A stretch of DNA of 64,000 nt from Hydractinia symbiolongicarpus (GCF_029227915.1 NC_079879.1:33238501-33302500); one strand, 5' to 3'; positions 35,791-47,587 are shown, numbered from the stretch's first letter. Notes: generated by a model not told the origin, from the sequence alone. A program made the numbers and translations.

Positions 35791-36251
35791 ATGAAGACGC
35801 AAGAAGCGACCGAAAATTTTTTTAAGATTTGGAGAAGCCAGCCCAGTTTGTGGGATGTTAAATCCCTGTTCTATAAGGACAGAAACGAGAAGGCAAAAAG
35901 TTATGAGATATTCAAAGGCAGACTAGGAATGGAAAGTTTGTGTTATTTCGAATGGTTTGGATGAGAAAAGAAAAACATGCATGTTTTTATGATCTGTTTT
36001 TCTTTTTAGAGAAATTAGTGAGGAGTAAAATAAATACACTACGAAGTTATTTCAGCGCAGAATTGAAGAAAGTAAACAACAGCAACAAAAGTGGAGCAGG
36101 ACAAGATGATGTTTACGAAAGTAAATGGCCATACTTTCAGTCCTTGCCATTCCTACGTGACTCCATCGTCCCAAGAAAAACAACTTCTTTGATGGTGGGT
36201 ATAAATTTCAGACAAATGTTTCTTGCCATGGAACAGCACTGGTGGAGTTAA
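35791..36251 (+). CDS. MADF-domain DNA-binding protein of the second Harbinger element (partial)
   Basis: Exon 1, 35791-35935, starts MKTQEATENFFKIWRSQPSL and continues into WDVKSLFYKD, the N-terminal MADF helix. A GTTTGT donor (phase 1) leads to an acceptor ending at 36009. Exon 2 from 36010 encodes RSKINTLRSYFSAELKKV, then KSGAG, then KWPYFQSLPFLRDSIVPR, the diagnostic MADF C-terminal blocks. A GTGGGT after ATG at 36192-36194 could be a further donor; the rest of the protein was not recognised. It is a transposon accessory protein and not a host transcription factor. No stop or frameshift is seen in the two exons. Confidence 0.65.
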
Positions 36252-36578
36252 AGTACGCACAAAATTTATCCCTGATATCTTTCGCATCATTTCTGTAGTT
36301 GTTCAGATGAGATTACTCACCGTACCCTCTTTCAGAACACCGCCCATTTAATCACCGATCCCAAGGAACTCTTCAACACATGCCACACAAATTACCCACC
36401 CTTTGTGTCTCCGCCGATATCGCCTGTTTTACAGAATATGTACCGACACCCGGTGAACATATATCAAAACACTTATCAGAGTCGAGAAAGTTTGTCAGAT
36501 CTCAACCCAGAAAGTAAAAGCTCACAAAGTGCAGGGTATTAATGTGTGACTGCTAGTTTAGTACGTTTGTTTGATAAA

Positions 36579-37039
36579 TTACTGAACGAAATATATATTT
36601 ACCTTGACGTATTTTTCTTTTAATCGCATGTAAATAGCTTCGCAAACTTCAGCGATGAACTGTGACAAAGTACTTTTGTGAACGCGAAATAAATACTGTA
36701 ATTCGGCGCAATTTATCCCACATGAGAAAAACTTCAAAGTTGCAGCTACTTTGACTTTAGCAGGAATTGGGTCTCGCAAATGCGTTGTTTTTTCTCAATG
36801 TCAACTTCTATGAGATTTAGGAGCTCATCAAAAATACTCGGCGGCATTCTTAAAAATCGCGTATACTCTGCAATTTCCTCTACACACAGTTCATACATGA
36901 GAGTATTGTGGATGCCAAGTTCATTTCGCCTATACGGCTTCACCCATACATTTCTTTGCTTTTTTTTCTATGTTTGGCTCTCTTTTTTTGATAATATATA
37001 CACAACAACAGCAGCTGCTATTTCTTCTTCAGAGTCCAT
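36579..37039 (-). pseudogene. PIF/Harbinger transposase N-terminal fragment
   Basis: Starts MDSEEEIAAAVVVYILSKKE at 37039, has an in-frame TAG, then VKPYRRNELGIHNTLMYEL and the MPPSIFDELLNLI block. A one-base frameshift near 36779 leads to LRDPIPAKVKVAATLKFFSC and VHKSTLSQFIAEVCEAIY, the helix-turn-helix region. It ends at a probable donor (AAG then GTAAAT) near 36601. The DDE nuclease exon is absent, so the fragment cannot transpose anything. Confidence 0.75.
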
Positions 37040-38535
37040 GTTGCAAAGAAAACATGCTCAAGTTTCATGTTTTTAATGATAGTGTATTTGCGCCAAAATT
37101 TGTCATTTTTAATGTCATTGGAATGTATCATTGGAAAATGATCATCGAAAATGATAGTGTATTTCAGCCTTAAGATTAGTGAAGCCATTGCATTGCACTT
37201 TTAAATTTAAGGCTAAATAACTTGGAAACGGGTGGAAATAACTGACGTCATCTCCTGCGTGGGTAACTAGGGTCTACCTGGGACTAATTTGGGTAAGTTT
37301 TCCAAACCTGGGCACCGAATCCGTCTCGGAAGGGATGGGTTAATGACGTCATCGAAAAACCTTTAAACCTTGATATCTCTGCAACCGTTTGTCAAAAGTA
37401 CATGATCCTATAGATTTTCTTGATCAGCGTTTTAAGATCTATACGATGAATGCAACGGGTGAACGAATTTGTAAAGAAATTTTTTTTGGAACTTTTGGTA
37501 GGCACTTTGCTGACGTCAGCAAAATTTTAAAACCCTTATATCTCCTTAGGCGTTTGTCAAAAACATACGATACTACACATTATTTTGATCAGCGTTTCAA
37601 CCTTTACACATTACAGACAACAAATGACTAAATTTCACCAATTTTCTTATCTCTTCTCTTTTCTTATTTCTTTAAAAAATAAAACTCTTTTTCTTTATTT
37701 TATTAAAGCTAATTTTTATTTTATTTTTAATGTTTTATTTGTTTTTTTGTTTTAAAACCCTGGTTGGTCGTTGTAGATAGAATAATTTAACTTTACCCCC
37801 GGTTTACCATGTGCGCGTCGTTTCTCACGGAAACAAAGTTTATCAACTGAAAAAAGAAAACCGAAGCGTAGAATGTTGTCTCTTTTTCAAAGTAATTCAG
37901 GAAAAAGTTATTCCAAACAATGTTTACTCATCGTGAGGTTAGATTAAAGCTTATTTGTTTATCATTCTTGTGTTTTGGGACCGAGGTTGCTTTCTTTTTT
38001 AATAAAAAACTGTCGAATCCGAATGATAATTCGAATCTAAAATGTAAAAAGCAAACTTGTTGTTGTAGAGCAGCTTTTGTTGTCGAGCGCGTATAAAAAG
38101 TCTATGTTTCTTATTAAGAAGAAAAACGTACGATGATATAACGTCAAAAGGAGAACTGATTGGAAATGCATCAGACAATAGTAGCTAGCTATACATTTTC
38201 ACTTTGTTTTCTTTGGGATGAAGCAAAGTTTAGTAATCGAAGTAAAAAACTGATTAGACTTTTCAAAGAGCCCTAGCTAACGACCTGCTGGGAAAGCCAA
38301 AGAAAAACAGGTGTGTTGTTTAGATTATCTGGTAGAAAAATGAATTTAGGTTAATAACGATATTTAAGCTGTTTATACTTTCAAAGTCAAACTTTCCCTT
38401 TAATATAAAGTGAAATATGTTTTGTCTTGCGCCTGAACATATTCTTTTTTGTAAGAATGTACTCAGAGTTAAGAATATCTTATCTTAAGAATATCTACGT
38501 CCAACCTCGATTGTTTGTTATAAATATAAAAAGAA

Positions 38536-38975
38536 TTTGCCAATAGCCATAGCAAGATATAGCAAGCTTTATTTTATTGAGGCATTATATATGTTTACGC
38601 TACGAGGATAGTATTTGTGAAGAAAGTTAAGAACTTTTTCTTGTAAGAGTATACTCTAAACAAGGGGTCAGAATATCCTAAGATTATGTCTAAGCTTGAT
38701 CGTTTGTTCTAATATAAAAATGTGTATGATGCACAAATTTAATTAGAAGTTTACTTTTTTATTGCGTATGTCACAAACTGAACTTTTTTCTGTTTAATGC
38801 AATGGGCCGTTACATGTAGCAGAATTTGCCATTAGCTATAACAACTTATAGCATGCTTTATTTTATTAAGTCATTTTTCGATACATATATTTTGAGACCA
38901 TAGTCCTGCTAAAAATGTATTAGGGACAATAAGAATAGTATTTGTCAAGGAAGTTAAAAAGGTTAAGGCTGAAAC
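38536..38975. repeat. Diverged tandem duplication, about 285-bp period
   Basis: GAATTTGCCAATAGCCATAG ... GCTTTATTTTATT ... AATAGTATTTGTGAAG ... AAGTTAA at 38536-38640 is matched by GAATTTGCCATTAGCTATAA ... GCTTTATTTTATT ... AATAGTATTTGTCAAG ... AAGTTAA at 38822-38975. Confidence 0.5.
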
Positions 38976-39169
38976 AGAAAAATTTGTATAAAATACACGG
39001 TATATATCTTAGATAAGAATTTTATAAACTATAAAAAGTAATTTTTCCGTTGTTACTGGTTTTTAAATCAATGTTTACATCTGTTACGTTACGATAGTTT
39101 GAAACTTATTCGATTCTTAAATTCGAAAACTCTGCATTGTTATCATGTACGACATGTTTGCGCATTGGT

Positions 39170-39900
39170 AGGGTTGCTGTATGCAATAGACTAAATAGCT
39201 AATTTGGTATTATGCAACTGTACATTATGGAAATTTTGCAATAACCTCTTTTGTGTGACTTAGCAATTTTTCTTAATGTCTGGCAAACTATTTTCCAAGG
39301 TGCACTCCTCGCATGGCAAAAAGGGTATATAGTTTTAGCAGATTCACCTTTTTATATAACCGTTGTTAGACACCTTTGACTTTTTGAATTTTTATTTCAT
39401 CTTATTTTTATTTTGTTGCATGACCTGCTCATATTTTTAAACATTTTGTTTCAGCGGGTATAAAAATAATGCAGATTGTGAGCAACCTCAATTCCAGGGT
39501 TTTTTTTTCTTTTTTTCCATGCCGGTATAAAAGAGACAAAGAGGTTAAAATGTAAGTTTTGAAAATTCAAATTACTGTGTTGTATGTTTTTGTGTTTGGT
39601 ATCCCTTACATCGATTCAATGACAGATTCCATGGATTCTTACACGGGAATTCAGATAACTATTAATTTCTAATATTTTGTGTAAAACTTTAAAAGGGTTG
39701 CTGTATGCAATAGACTGAATATCTGATTTTGGTATGAACATTTTGCATTTTTATTTATTTTTTTGCTGTACCTGCTTATAATTTCAACGTTTTGGTTTCA
39801 ACAGGTATAAATATAGAGTAATGCAGACTGTGAGCAACCTCGATCCTAGGGCTTTTCTCTCTCTTTTCCGTCCCGTTATAAAAAAGAGACAAAGAGCCAA
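39170..39900. repeat. Two diverged copies of a TATAAAAGAGACAAAGAG-ending repeat
   Basis: Both copies start GGGTTGCTGTATGCAATAGA (39172 and 39695). They share GTGAGCAACCTC plus a CCAGGG/CCTAGGG block, and end near ATAAAA(A)GAGACAAAGAG. The second copy is shortened internally. The AACCTCGATTCCAGGG phrase also builds the foldback at 49420-49522. Confidence 0.5.
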
Positions 39901-42142
39901 AGTTATTTATTTCTTTTTTAGTCTATCTTTCCAATTTTCTGTCAGAAATACTGAAATATAACGACGCTGTCATTTTGCTTTTATCGAGCTCAGTTTTGTA
40001 TGCACTTTTATCACATTAACATGGTCTGGTTTCTCTACTTGTCCTCCTACTAGCTAAGAAAGGTGTTTAACCAGATGTATATAGCTAACTATGCCTAGCT
40101 AGTTATGATTAGGCTATATCTCGGTTTGGTGTCAACAGCCATGACACACAACAGTCTATGGTTGTAGGAAATAGTTCCATTATTCGTTTTCTACAGGCTT
40201 TCATAAGACTGCTGCAGCGGAAAACTCGTAATTAAACGCTGATCATTTTTTGCTTCTCAAATTAAATTCTACCACTTCATTGACAAAAAACTGAATAATT
40301 AAAAAAGTGTTTATTCTAGATCTATGCGCAATTTTTGTTCGTTTTAAAAAGTAACCTGTCTTTTTGATCGATTTTAAAATACACAGATTACCAAAATATG
40401 AATAAATGAATAAATTGAATGCACCAAATAACTAGGCTATAGTCGTCAAAATGCTTACCGTTTATTCTCCCAGCTCTCCCTAACGTCTTATTTTTATTTT
40501 GTTCTGTTTACTAATTTTATTATTCTAATTATAGACGTATTGTTGATATCATTTGGTTTGTCCAATGATATGTGTCTGTATTACGTAAGATATCCTATAT
40601 TTCAGAATATATATGTGAAATATCCTATTTTTCATCACATGAAATGATTTTTAAATTTCATTTCGAACTTCTCACGTATCGTGTTATATCCATATGTGCT
40701 GGTCTTCAAAATACACGTCTTGATCATGTGGTCAATATTTTTCCATTGTCACAGTCCGTAGAAGCTAATGCAATGCTTCTTTGTAATGTAGAAGCTAGGC
40801 TGCAACATGTTTAAATTTTTCATATATTATCCACAATACTTTTTTATATTTCTAGCAATTTTATGATCTCACGTTCGTACTTTAATATTTTTATAAAATT
40901 ATATATACACAACACTTTTCATTTTCAGAATACTTTCACTTCGGTGTAAAATCAAAGACATCAGACCTTTTTGCTCCATAATTACCAATAAATATTTTCA
41001 GGATTTAGGCCCTTTTTCTTACTTTATAGTGTTATAACTGGCCTGGAATTAAAAGTTAGTTGATCCCTTATTTTTTTTCACTTCTCATTTTCTTTGAAAT
41101 TGTACCAAATTCGAATGATAATGTCGAAGTCATAGAATGACTTGAAATGGATATTGATAATAAATAAAACTGTTGTGGGAATTCCGTACTTCACGTACTA
41201 CTTTGAGTACATTTTCAATTATGGTGCAAGTCGCAGATGTTTTAACAGTGCGTAAAGTTGTAAAATGAAAGATTGATTTTGTAAGATTTTATTTGACGTG
41301 TTGCAAGCTGAGGATTTTTTTAGGGGACTGCCCCCTATAAAAGTTTTCAATCCAAGGCGTTTGTTTTTGACAATTTGTATAAACTTTTGCGAGGTAGACC
41401 ATGTGTGAAAGAACTAATTTTGTAGATTTGAATTTTACACTAAACTGTTGGTTTTTGATATTTTGTGTGATTTTTTTTAGGGGAGGACTGTATGCAATAT
41501 AGCTTTTTCTAGATTAAATTTTATGTGTTGCAAACTGTATATTTTAACACTTATCTTATGATGTTGCAGGTGAAAACAGCATGCAAAAACTTGCAAAGTT
41601 ATAATTTAATTTCTAATTTCTAATTTCTGATATATTGTCCAAACTTGTAAAGGAAGGCTATGTGAAATATACCGAAATAATTTGTATAGATTTAATAATG
41701 TTGTGTTTAGGATGGATGATGATTTCGTGTGAGATTTTGTGGTGGAAGACACTATGCGAAATACTGAAAAAAGTGATTTGTGTTGATTTCTTCACACTCA
41801 AATTGAGACTGATCTTTGTAAGCTTACATTTGACCTGATATTATGCATTGTTTTTTAGAATTTTGTAGACTTGGTGCAGTAATTCATAAATAAAGTTAAA
41901 TTTTTTCCAAAATATTCATACAATATATGTCATAACAGTTAGTTTGCATTCTGCAGTTTTTTAGCTCCCCTTTCCCCTAAATTCTATTACATTTTAAAGA
42001 AAATTCAAATGCATTCCAAAGTTCAAAGTGTTGTGCCGCTTGAAATATTCACGGAAGATTCTTTAATGTGCTAGCTGATGAGTAAGACACCACTCCCATC
42101 TAAATATGTCCCTGTACCTTCTATCTTGTATAATACTTAAAA

Positions 42143-42263
42143 CCAGTCAGTGGCCGTGAGAATTTCCACAGGTTTCGCCGTCTATTTTATACCCGACTGC
42201 GTGCGTCTCGCTACTTGCGGTACCATTTTTCCTGACAGACAGATGTATACGGTTATTGCAATT
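42143..42263 (-). mobile_element. Miniature Helitron-like element, family 2 (minus)
   Basis: On the minus strand it contains CCGTATACATCTGTCTGTC, TAGCGAGACGCACGC, GGGTATAAAA and a GTGGAAATTCTCACGG hairpin, ending in CTGG then T. It shares order and motifs with the copies at 57879-58023 and 62628-62752. The 5' end is degraded. Confidence 0.5.
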
Positions 42264-43133
42264 TTCTTCAATCTTATTGCCAAAAAAGAAAGCTTAAAAT
42301 TTAAACTTTTAACTACAGGTTTAAAAGATTTGGTGAATGCGACTACTACTTTAAGAATAAAGTTTGATCGTTTGATCGTTTGATTTTACTTTACAACATA
42401 CCATAGTGAAAAAAAATAAATTTCAGGAAGCTAGGATGGTATGTTAGCTCTTATATCTATTAGAGCACAAATCATATTAGCTTTTATTATTCGTTCGCAT
42501 CTTGCAATATTAAATAAACTGGTAGCAACTTGTCTAAATTTATAACAATGGCGCTATTCTCGAATCACTTTGCAAATATACTGACTACATAGCCGGACTT
42601 GTTAATTTTATTATTCGAATGTGTTTTGTGATAAGAAATGGTGTACTTAGTATAAAAACGTTTTCACTCTTCCCGTCTCGTTTATTGGTGTAGTATAGTA
42701 TTATAACATTATTTAAATGTGTTTTATTTGATGAAATACGAATTCTCACAGTTGAAAAACACACATTTGCATTTAAAAACTCCGTCACAGAGATATCCAT
42801 TCCACAAAAGATCGTCATACAATTTAAACAACAAAAGTATTTTTATTTAAACAGCAGATATGTATATGTTGGAAATAAAATTGAAAAGTATTGTTTATAT
42901 GCGGAAAATCTCATTCTAATAATCGGTTCCAATTTGTTTTTAACTTTCAACAAAAGCAATTAAAAAGATATTTTCGGGAAATATGATAGTTTCTATGTAC
43001 TTTTTAGATTCTTGTCTGAAAATACTGTAGTGTTTAACTTTAACACTTGGAATAACACAAAGGTTTTATTTAATAATAGTGTAGACATGATTGGATATTT
43101 ATTTTGAGAATACAGAAGTTATTCCAGATCAAA

Positions 43134-44036
43134 ATGGTGACTTTGCAAGTGGAAGCAATAGCTTTGTCATTACCAATACTTTTTCACGTGGTCGGGTTAA
43201 TTTCACTGCACCATTCAAAAAGTTTAAGGATTGATTCAAATCATCGCATACACTTAATAAACATGAGTATTTCTGAGCTGTTATTATGTTTAGCAGCTTT
43301 CACCGTACGTATTTTGAAAATAATTCAAATAAACCATACCATTGTATACTATATAACAGTGATTGAATTTTTTGGAGCTTCCTTGCTTTATCTATCATCA
43401 ATGATATTTCTAACGATGGATAGGTTCCTTAAAATATACCTGGGATTAGCCTACAAACACTATATCTTGGAAAGACGTACAAAATTGTTTCTGTTGATTT
43501 TTTGGTTTGGTGCAGTAATAGCGACAGTTCTATACATTTCTCTCCAAGATAGCGATGAAGACAAACTATTACTCGTGTGTTACTTATATCTTTATCCAAC
43601 AGCAGAAGTTATATTTATGATTGTTGCATTGAACACGTACTATTACGCATTCAGAAAACTTAAAAGATCATTGATGGTGTCACAAAGGAAGAATTACAAA
43701 CAAAATGGTGTAATTAGAGCTTCAGCTCACAGCAGCAGCCAAAATAACATGTCTTCCACAAACAAAAAGGTAGTTGTAATTCGCAACAGACGCTTTAAAG
43801 GCTTATTTGTCGTTACTTTAATCATTGCAACATACGTTCTCTTGATCGTTTTGCCTGATCAAATGTCTTTCTATTCCATAATATTCAAATTTAAAATTCC
43901 AGAAGGCTTGGGTTCCTACATTTTCATCTCGTACTATTTAGGATTTTGCACAGATGCGGCTATATATGTATTGGCAATTGCATCAGTGCAGCACGTTATA
44001 AAAAAGAGACTTTGTTGTTGTTTATTTAAACCTTAA
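43134..44036 (+). CDS. Divergent rhodopsin-type (class A) seven-transmembrane receptor, single exon
   Basis: Encodes 300 residues from the ATG at 43134; an upstream in-frame TTG at 43104 is not a credible start. Seven hydrophobic segments lie at about 5-25, 37-60, 72-95, 115-136, 150-170, 218-238 and 258-280. The TM2 region has MSISELLLCLAAF. TM3 ends MDRFLKIYLGLAY, where DRF replaces the usual DRY. Intracellular loop 3 is basic (KKVVVIRNRRFKG). TM6 lacks CWxP. TM7 has CTDAAIYVLA instead of NPxxY. The tail KKRLCCCLF could be palmitoylated. Intronless, short-loop receptors of this type are often lineage-expanded chemo- or peptide receptors in cnidarians; the ligand is unknown. A decayed relative lies 1.2 kb downstream. 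Confidence 0.8.
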   Translation: MVTLQVEAIALSLPILFHVVGLISLHHSKSLRIDSNHRIHLINMSISELLLCLAAFTVRILKIIQINHTIVYYITVIEFFGASLLYLSSMIFLTMDRFLKIYLGLAYKHYILERRTKLFLLIFWFGAVIATVLYISLQDSDEDKLLLVCYLYLYPTAEVIFMIVALNTYYYAFRKLKRSLMVSQRKNYKQNGVIRASAHSSSQNNMSSTNKKVVVIRNRRFKGLFVVTLIIATYVLLIVLPDQMSFYSIIFKFKIPEGLGSYIFISYYLGFCTDAAIYVLAIASVQHVIKKRLCCCLFKP

Positions 44037-44644
44037 ATCATCGTTGACACAGGAAAGGAGAATTTGAAAAGAAATCAAATTTAAATCGTGTATTAATAAA
44101 TAATATCTACAACTGTGCATTCCAAATATCCGTTTTTGTTCCAGTTTAATAAAAAGAATACAAAACAATTTCAGATGGAATAGAAAGCACTCACGCGTAC
44201 CAATCGCGACAGTAATAAATCCCCTCCAAAAAGTAACATGTTTGACTTTATTTAACACTTCAGGCGTGAAATAAAAACATGTCTTCATAGATAAAAGGCC
44301 ATAAGTATGTCCATATCTTATGTATGAGATTAATGAATATTTAATCGCGATAACAGTTGATGCAAATCCTTGATTATAAACAAAAGAATATAGCTAGATC
44401 AAAAATGCACAGGATACTTTGCACAAGGATGATATTGCCGCCTATGTTTGTCCTACTTGAGTGTTGTAATGTAAATATAAAATGTTCATTAATTGTCGAA
44501 GTTTTCCGTAGTTTTCTTTATATTGTTTGTTATATAGTCTTTATAGAAAGTTAATGATGGTCTCTGTTGAGAATGAAATACGGATGTGCTATGATAAATA
44601 TTCACCTATATGTATACACACCATCCGGATAAACTATCTGAGCT

Positions 44645-44751
44645 CATCACTAACATATTGCCGCACGTAGTCTAATGGGTTCGTGTGCGGCTCCCAGTTC
44701 TGGGGACCGTGGATCGAATCCCGCTCACTGCTTGGAAGTATGTTAGTGATG
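44645..44751 (+). mobile_element. tRNA-like SINE/MITE flanked by a 13-bp inverted repeat
   Basis: The inverted repeats CATCACTAACATA (44645-44657) and TATGTTAGTGATG (44739-44751) enclose a tRNA-like core with A-box-like TAGTCTAATGG and B-box-like GGATCGAATCC. The core cannot fold into a normal tRNA, because its GCCGCAC pairs locally with GTGCGGC. A functional tRNA gene is therefore unlikely. Confidence 0.5.
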
Positions 44752-45020
44752 AACAAAGTAGTTCTTCTTCAATATAACTTTTATTAAGTCTTGGGCATGA
44801 TTAGGCTATGGTGTGATACAGCAGCCTGTCGCACTGGTCACCAGCGCTCTACCAAGCATGATATTTATTTTGATCCACTTTTTTGTAACGGACGAATTTT
44901 CACGAATTTTCCAAAGCCTAATTACTTGTATCTTTAATCATAACCGTATTTTGTGTGTCCAAAACGTATGCGCGAAACTTTATTCCGGATGACCCACAGA
45001 ATACATAAGTTGCACAAATG

Positions 45021-45092
45021 TCGATAGAAATAGCGATAGAAATGTCGATAGAAATAGCGATAGAAATGTCGATAGAAATAGCGATAGAAATG
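45021..45092. repeat. 24-bp minisatellite, three perfect copies
   Basis: Three exact copies of TCGATAGAAATAGCGATAGA plus AATG, each itself made of two 12-bp halves. It generates spurious repeat peptides on the minus strand. Confidence 0.9.
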
Positions 45093-45240
45093 GCGACGGA
45101 TGAGAAACCTAATGGATTTCTCCACGGACCAACGACCACTACTATAGAACTAATTAAGGTTAAATGAGATTCCTTGTTTATTAATTCTATAAATGATATT
45201 GTCAAGGTGGATTGTTTTTAACATAGTGTTGAGTTTATCT

Positions 45241-45340
45241 CACAAATATTATTTGTCGGAAAGACTGTTTCAAACGAGTTTTTTTGGTTTGGTGCAATAA
45301 CAACGACAGTGTTATATATTGTTGTTCAAGATAACAATTA
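45241..45340 (+). pseudogene. Decayed fragment of a paralogue of the GPCR
   Basis: HKYYLSERLFQTSF in one frame, then FFWFGAITTTVLYIVVQDNN in the next frame to a TAA. This matches residues around HYILERRTKLFLLIFWFGAV and ATVLYISLQDSD of the receptor at 43134-44036, covering the end of intracellular loop 2 and TM4. An internal deletion or frameshift and a stop make it a relic of a duplicated receptor gene. Confidence 0.7.
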
Positions 45341-45344
45341 AAGA

Positions 45345-47587
45345 TTTGCATTTTTATCAGTGCAGATAATGAAAAATTATTCCCAAATTTAGAACTTATG
45401 TAATACCCCTTGGAATACCCAAATCAGACACCATCGCGACCTAAAAAACATGCCACTTGAGAGAAGTCTACTATATAGAGGTTCGTAACGAATTCGTCTT
45501 TCCAAACTTTCATCCTGCTCTGGTGTTTTTGACAGTCTTTACACGAAGTTTTATTCCAAAGGGTGAAATTCCATTTTGGTCTCTTGCTTAATCCTTATAA
45601 ATGTTAACATTTTCATTTACTCAGTTCGTCGTTTATTTCATTTTGGCCTAAAAGACCGAACGGAAGTTTTATTTCGCCCTTAAAATATTCATGTAAACAC
45701 GATTTATCCGAAATGAAACTACTGCGCAATTTTTATAGCTGTTAGAAATCTTATGTTGGATAATTTCATGTCTGGGCTATGTAAAGGCTGTCTTAGAGTA
45801 AAGTAAAATTCATCGCAAAATATGTTAAGAGGCCAGTTTTAGGAGAAAAAGACTTAAAACGATACATTTACTAAATATGCAATCTTTGACCGAAAAATGT
45901 AAAAAAAACTCAAAATGTTAAGATGTTGCTTTGTCTAAGCGAAAACAATCTGCATGCTTCTTTCTAACCGATGGGATATGTGAAAACACAGTCAAGCTTA
46001 GAGTTTGCTTAGGTTATACTTATTGTAGAAACAAATTAAAAACTTAAACGTTGCCTTATGTATTATATGGATAACATGAAAATGTTCTGTTTTAATAGGC
46101 TGTCTCTGGTTAACTACACATAACATCAGTAAAACATACCTCAGAAAAATTCATCAAAGCTGGGCAATACGCTTAAAACTCACACTAGCAATATGCTTTT
46201 AAGCGTTATGCTTTTAAAAAAAATCTCGTCTAAAATTATCGACAAATTTTGGACAGTAATTATCCTATATGTCTGCTATAAAAAAGTAAATTAGGACCGT
46301 AATAGAAATGTGTCCCATATAAATTGTCCGCTACTTAGTGGTTTTTTATGTCATACGTATCTGATAAGATGATTCACTCTTCAGAGGTGTCGAAATAAAA
46401 AGGTTTCGTCATTATATTTCTGTTTGCTGATTGCAAAAAATTCTGAGGTCATACAAAAAGTTTTTTAAGAAGTTTCTTAATTTTGACAGCCTTTTTCATC
46501 AACACGTATTACAAAAAAAGATAAATAGTGTTTTTTTAACCGTGTTATTCATCATTGAATACTAAAATTTTTACATATTCCGAATCTATTAAAACTGACA
46601 TGGAAAAGCGTGTTGTTTAAAAAAATTAAGCATACAAATGAAAAACCTATAAAAATTATTTACAATAGAAAAAAAGGCGAAGAGTTAATTTGACCTGTTA
46701 TAGCACTAATTAAGAGGTGATTCTAATAAAAAATCGATGTAACGGCAGTTAACAAACCATAGAACCCCATAGTACATCACACAATTAGGTAAATAACACG
46801 ACTAGCGGTATGTCCAAGCAAGTGTTTTAGATAGCTAAAAACCAGCAGTAAAACTTAGATTCCAAATATCTATTGACTGAAGTCAAAGATATCTCAGGGA
46901 AAAGATTGAGAAATATACATTATTTATAACTTTTCAAAATTTCAGAACCAAAACTAAATGTACTACGGCAAAAGAAAAAAATATTAATGTGGCAAGACCT
47001 CGAAATACTAAACTAAAGAAGTAACTTACTGAGGCGTTTTTAAAATTCTTTTAGCCGGTAAAATGTACTACGGTCTATTTAATCAAATATCAGATAACAT
47101 CAAATTAAAAGTTTGTTTTGAAGAGGAAAAAAAGACAACACGAGGAGCTATATTTAGTGAAAACTAGTTTTGTGATTTTTAGTTATATTTGTGATATTTA
47201 AGATGATTTTAGATGTTGGTTTTGTCCTCAGTGCTCATAAATTTATTCACCGCCATCAGCTCGACTTTTGTGTAAGTCACAAAAGTGAAAGATAATCAGC
47301 CCGTTTCGTAGCCCGTGTTAAAAGAGAAAGCCACACAATATCTTACAGCACTGTATGGAGTTATTGTAAGAAAGAAAAAAAATTCAATCCTAATTAAAAC
47401 AGGTAGAAATGGTTACCAGGCTTTACTTATTGGGCTGAAAATGTTAAGGTTAATGCCAAAGCTTTTTTCTATTTGAAAATTTGCCATAAGATAGTTGCCG
47501 TGGGACTGTAAGATATGCAATGTTGTAGCTGGTATACTCAAAATAATTCTTTATCTATGTATAGTTAAAATGATCTAAGTCTTATTT
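45345..47587. other. Intergenic, no gene recognised
   Basis: AT-rich sequence between the receptor relic and the 3' end of the minus-strand YWTD/TSP1 receptor. Its right part should contain that gene's 3' UTR. No AATAAA was clearly assigned. Confidence 0.4.

Larger units (their letters stand above)
35538..37170 (+). mobile_element. Internally deleted PIF/Harbinger element with TAA target duplication
   Basis: Terminal inverted repeats of about 40 bp: AGGCTGAAATACACTATCAT at 35538 and its complement ending at 37170. TAA flanks both sides (35535-35537 and 37171-37173). It carries a plus-strand MADF gene and the N-terminal part of a convergent transposase; the catalytic exon is missing. The pre-insertion sequence is preserved at 8748-8750 in the other Helitron-like array, confirming both boundaries and the duplication. 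Confidence 0.85.
35387..37645 (+). mobile_element. Helitron-like unit B3, split by a Harbinger insertion and truncated at its 3' end
   Basis: Begins TCCATATAATAATACGCC directly after B2. It is interrupted at 35535-37173 by a Harbinger element and resumes from 37174 to about 37645, where similarity to the 6.8-7.2 kb region stops before the expected hairpin and CTAG. The apparent open frame 37389-37631 is shared with the repeat copy at 6806-7048 and is not a gene. Confidence 0.55.
37650..42140. other. Intergenic, repeat-containing, no gene recognised
   Basis: AT-rich. It contains the diverged duplications at 38536-38975 and 39170-39900 listed separately, and weaker duplicated phrases near 41310-41500. 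No supported exon. Confidence 0.4.

Noticed and set aside
42585-42818. 77-codon minus-strand open frame
   Set aside because: No recognisable domain or supporting exon context. It does not align with the neighbouring receptor.
43104-43133. Earlier start for the GPCR
   Set aside because: The codon at 43104 is TTG. The ATG at 43134 gives a normal N terminus directly before TM1.
44661-44735. tRNA gene
   Set aside because: Pol III box-like motifs are present, but the acceptor and arms do not pair in tRNA order. It fits a SINE or MITE better.
44918-45205. 95-codon minus-strand frame with SIAISIDI repeats
   Set aside because: Produced by the 24-bp minisatellite at 45021-45092. No start context or domain.
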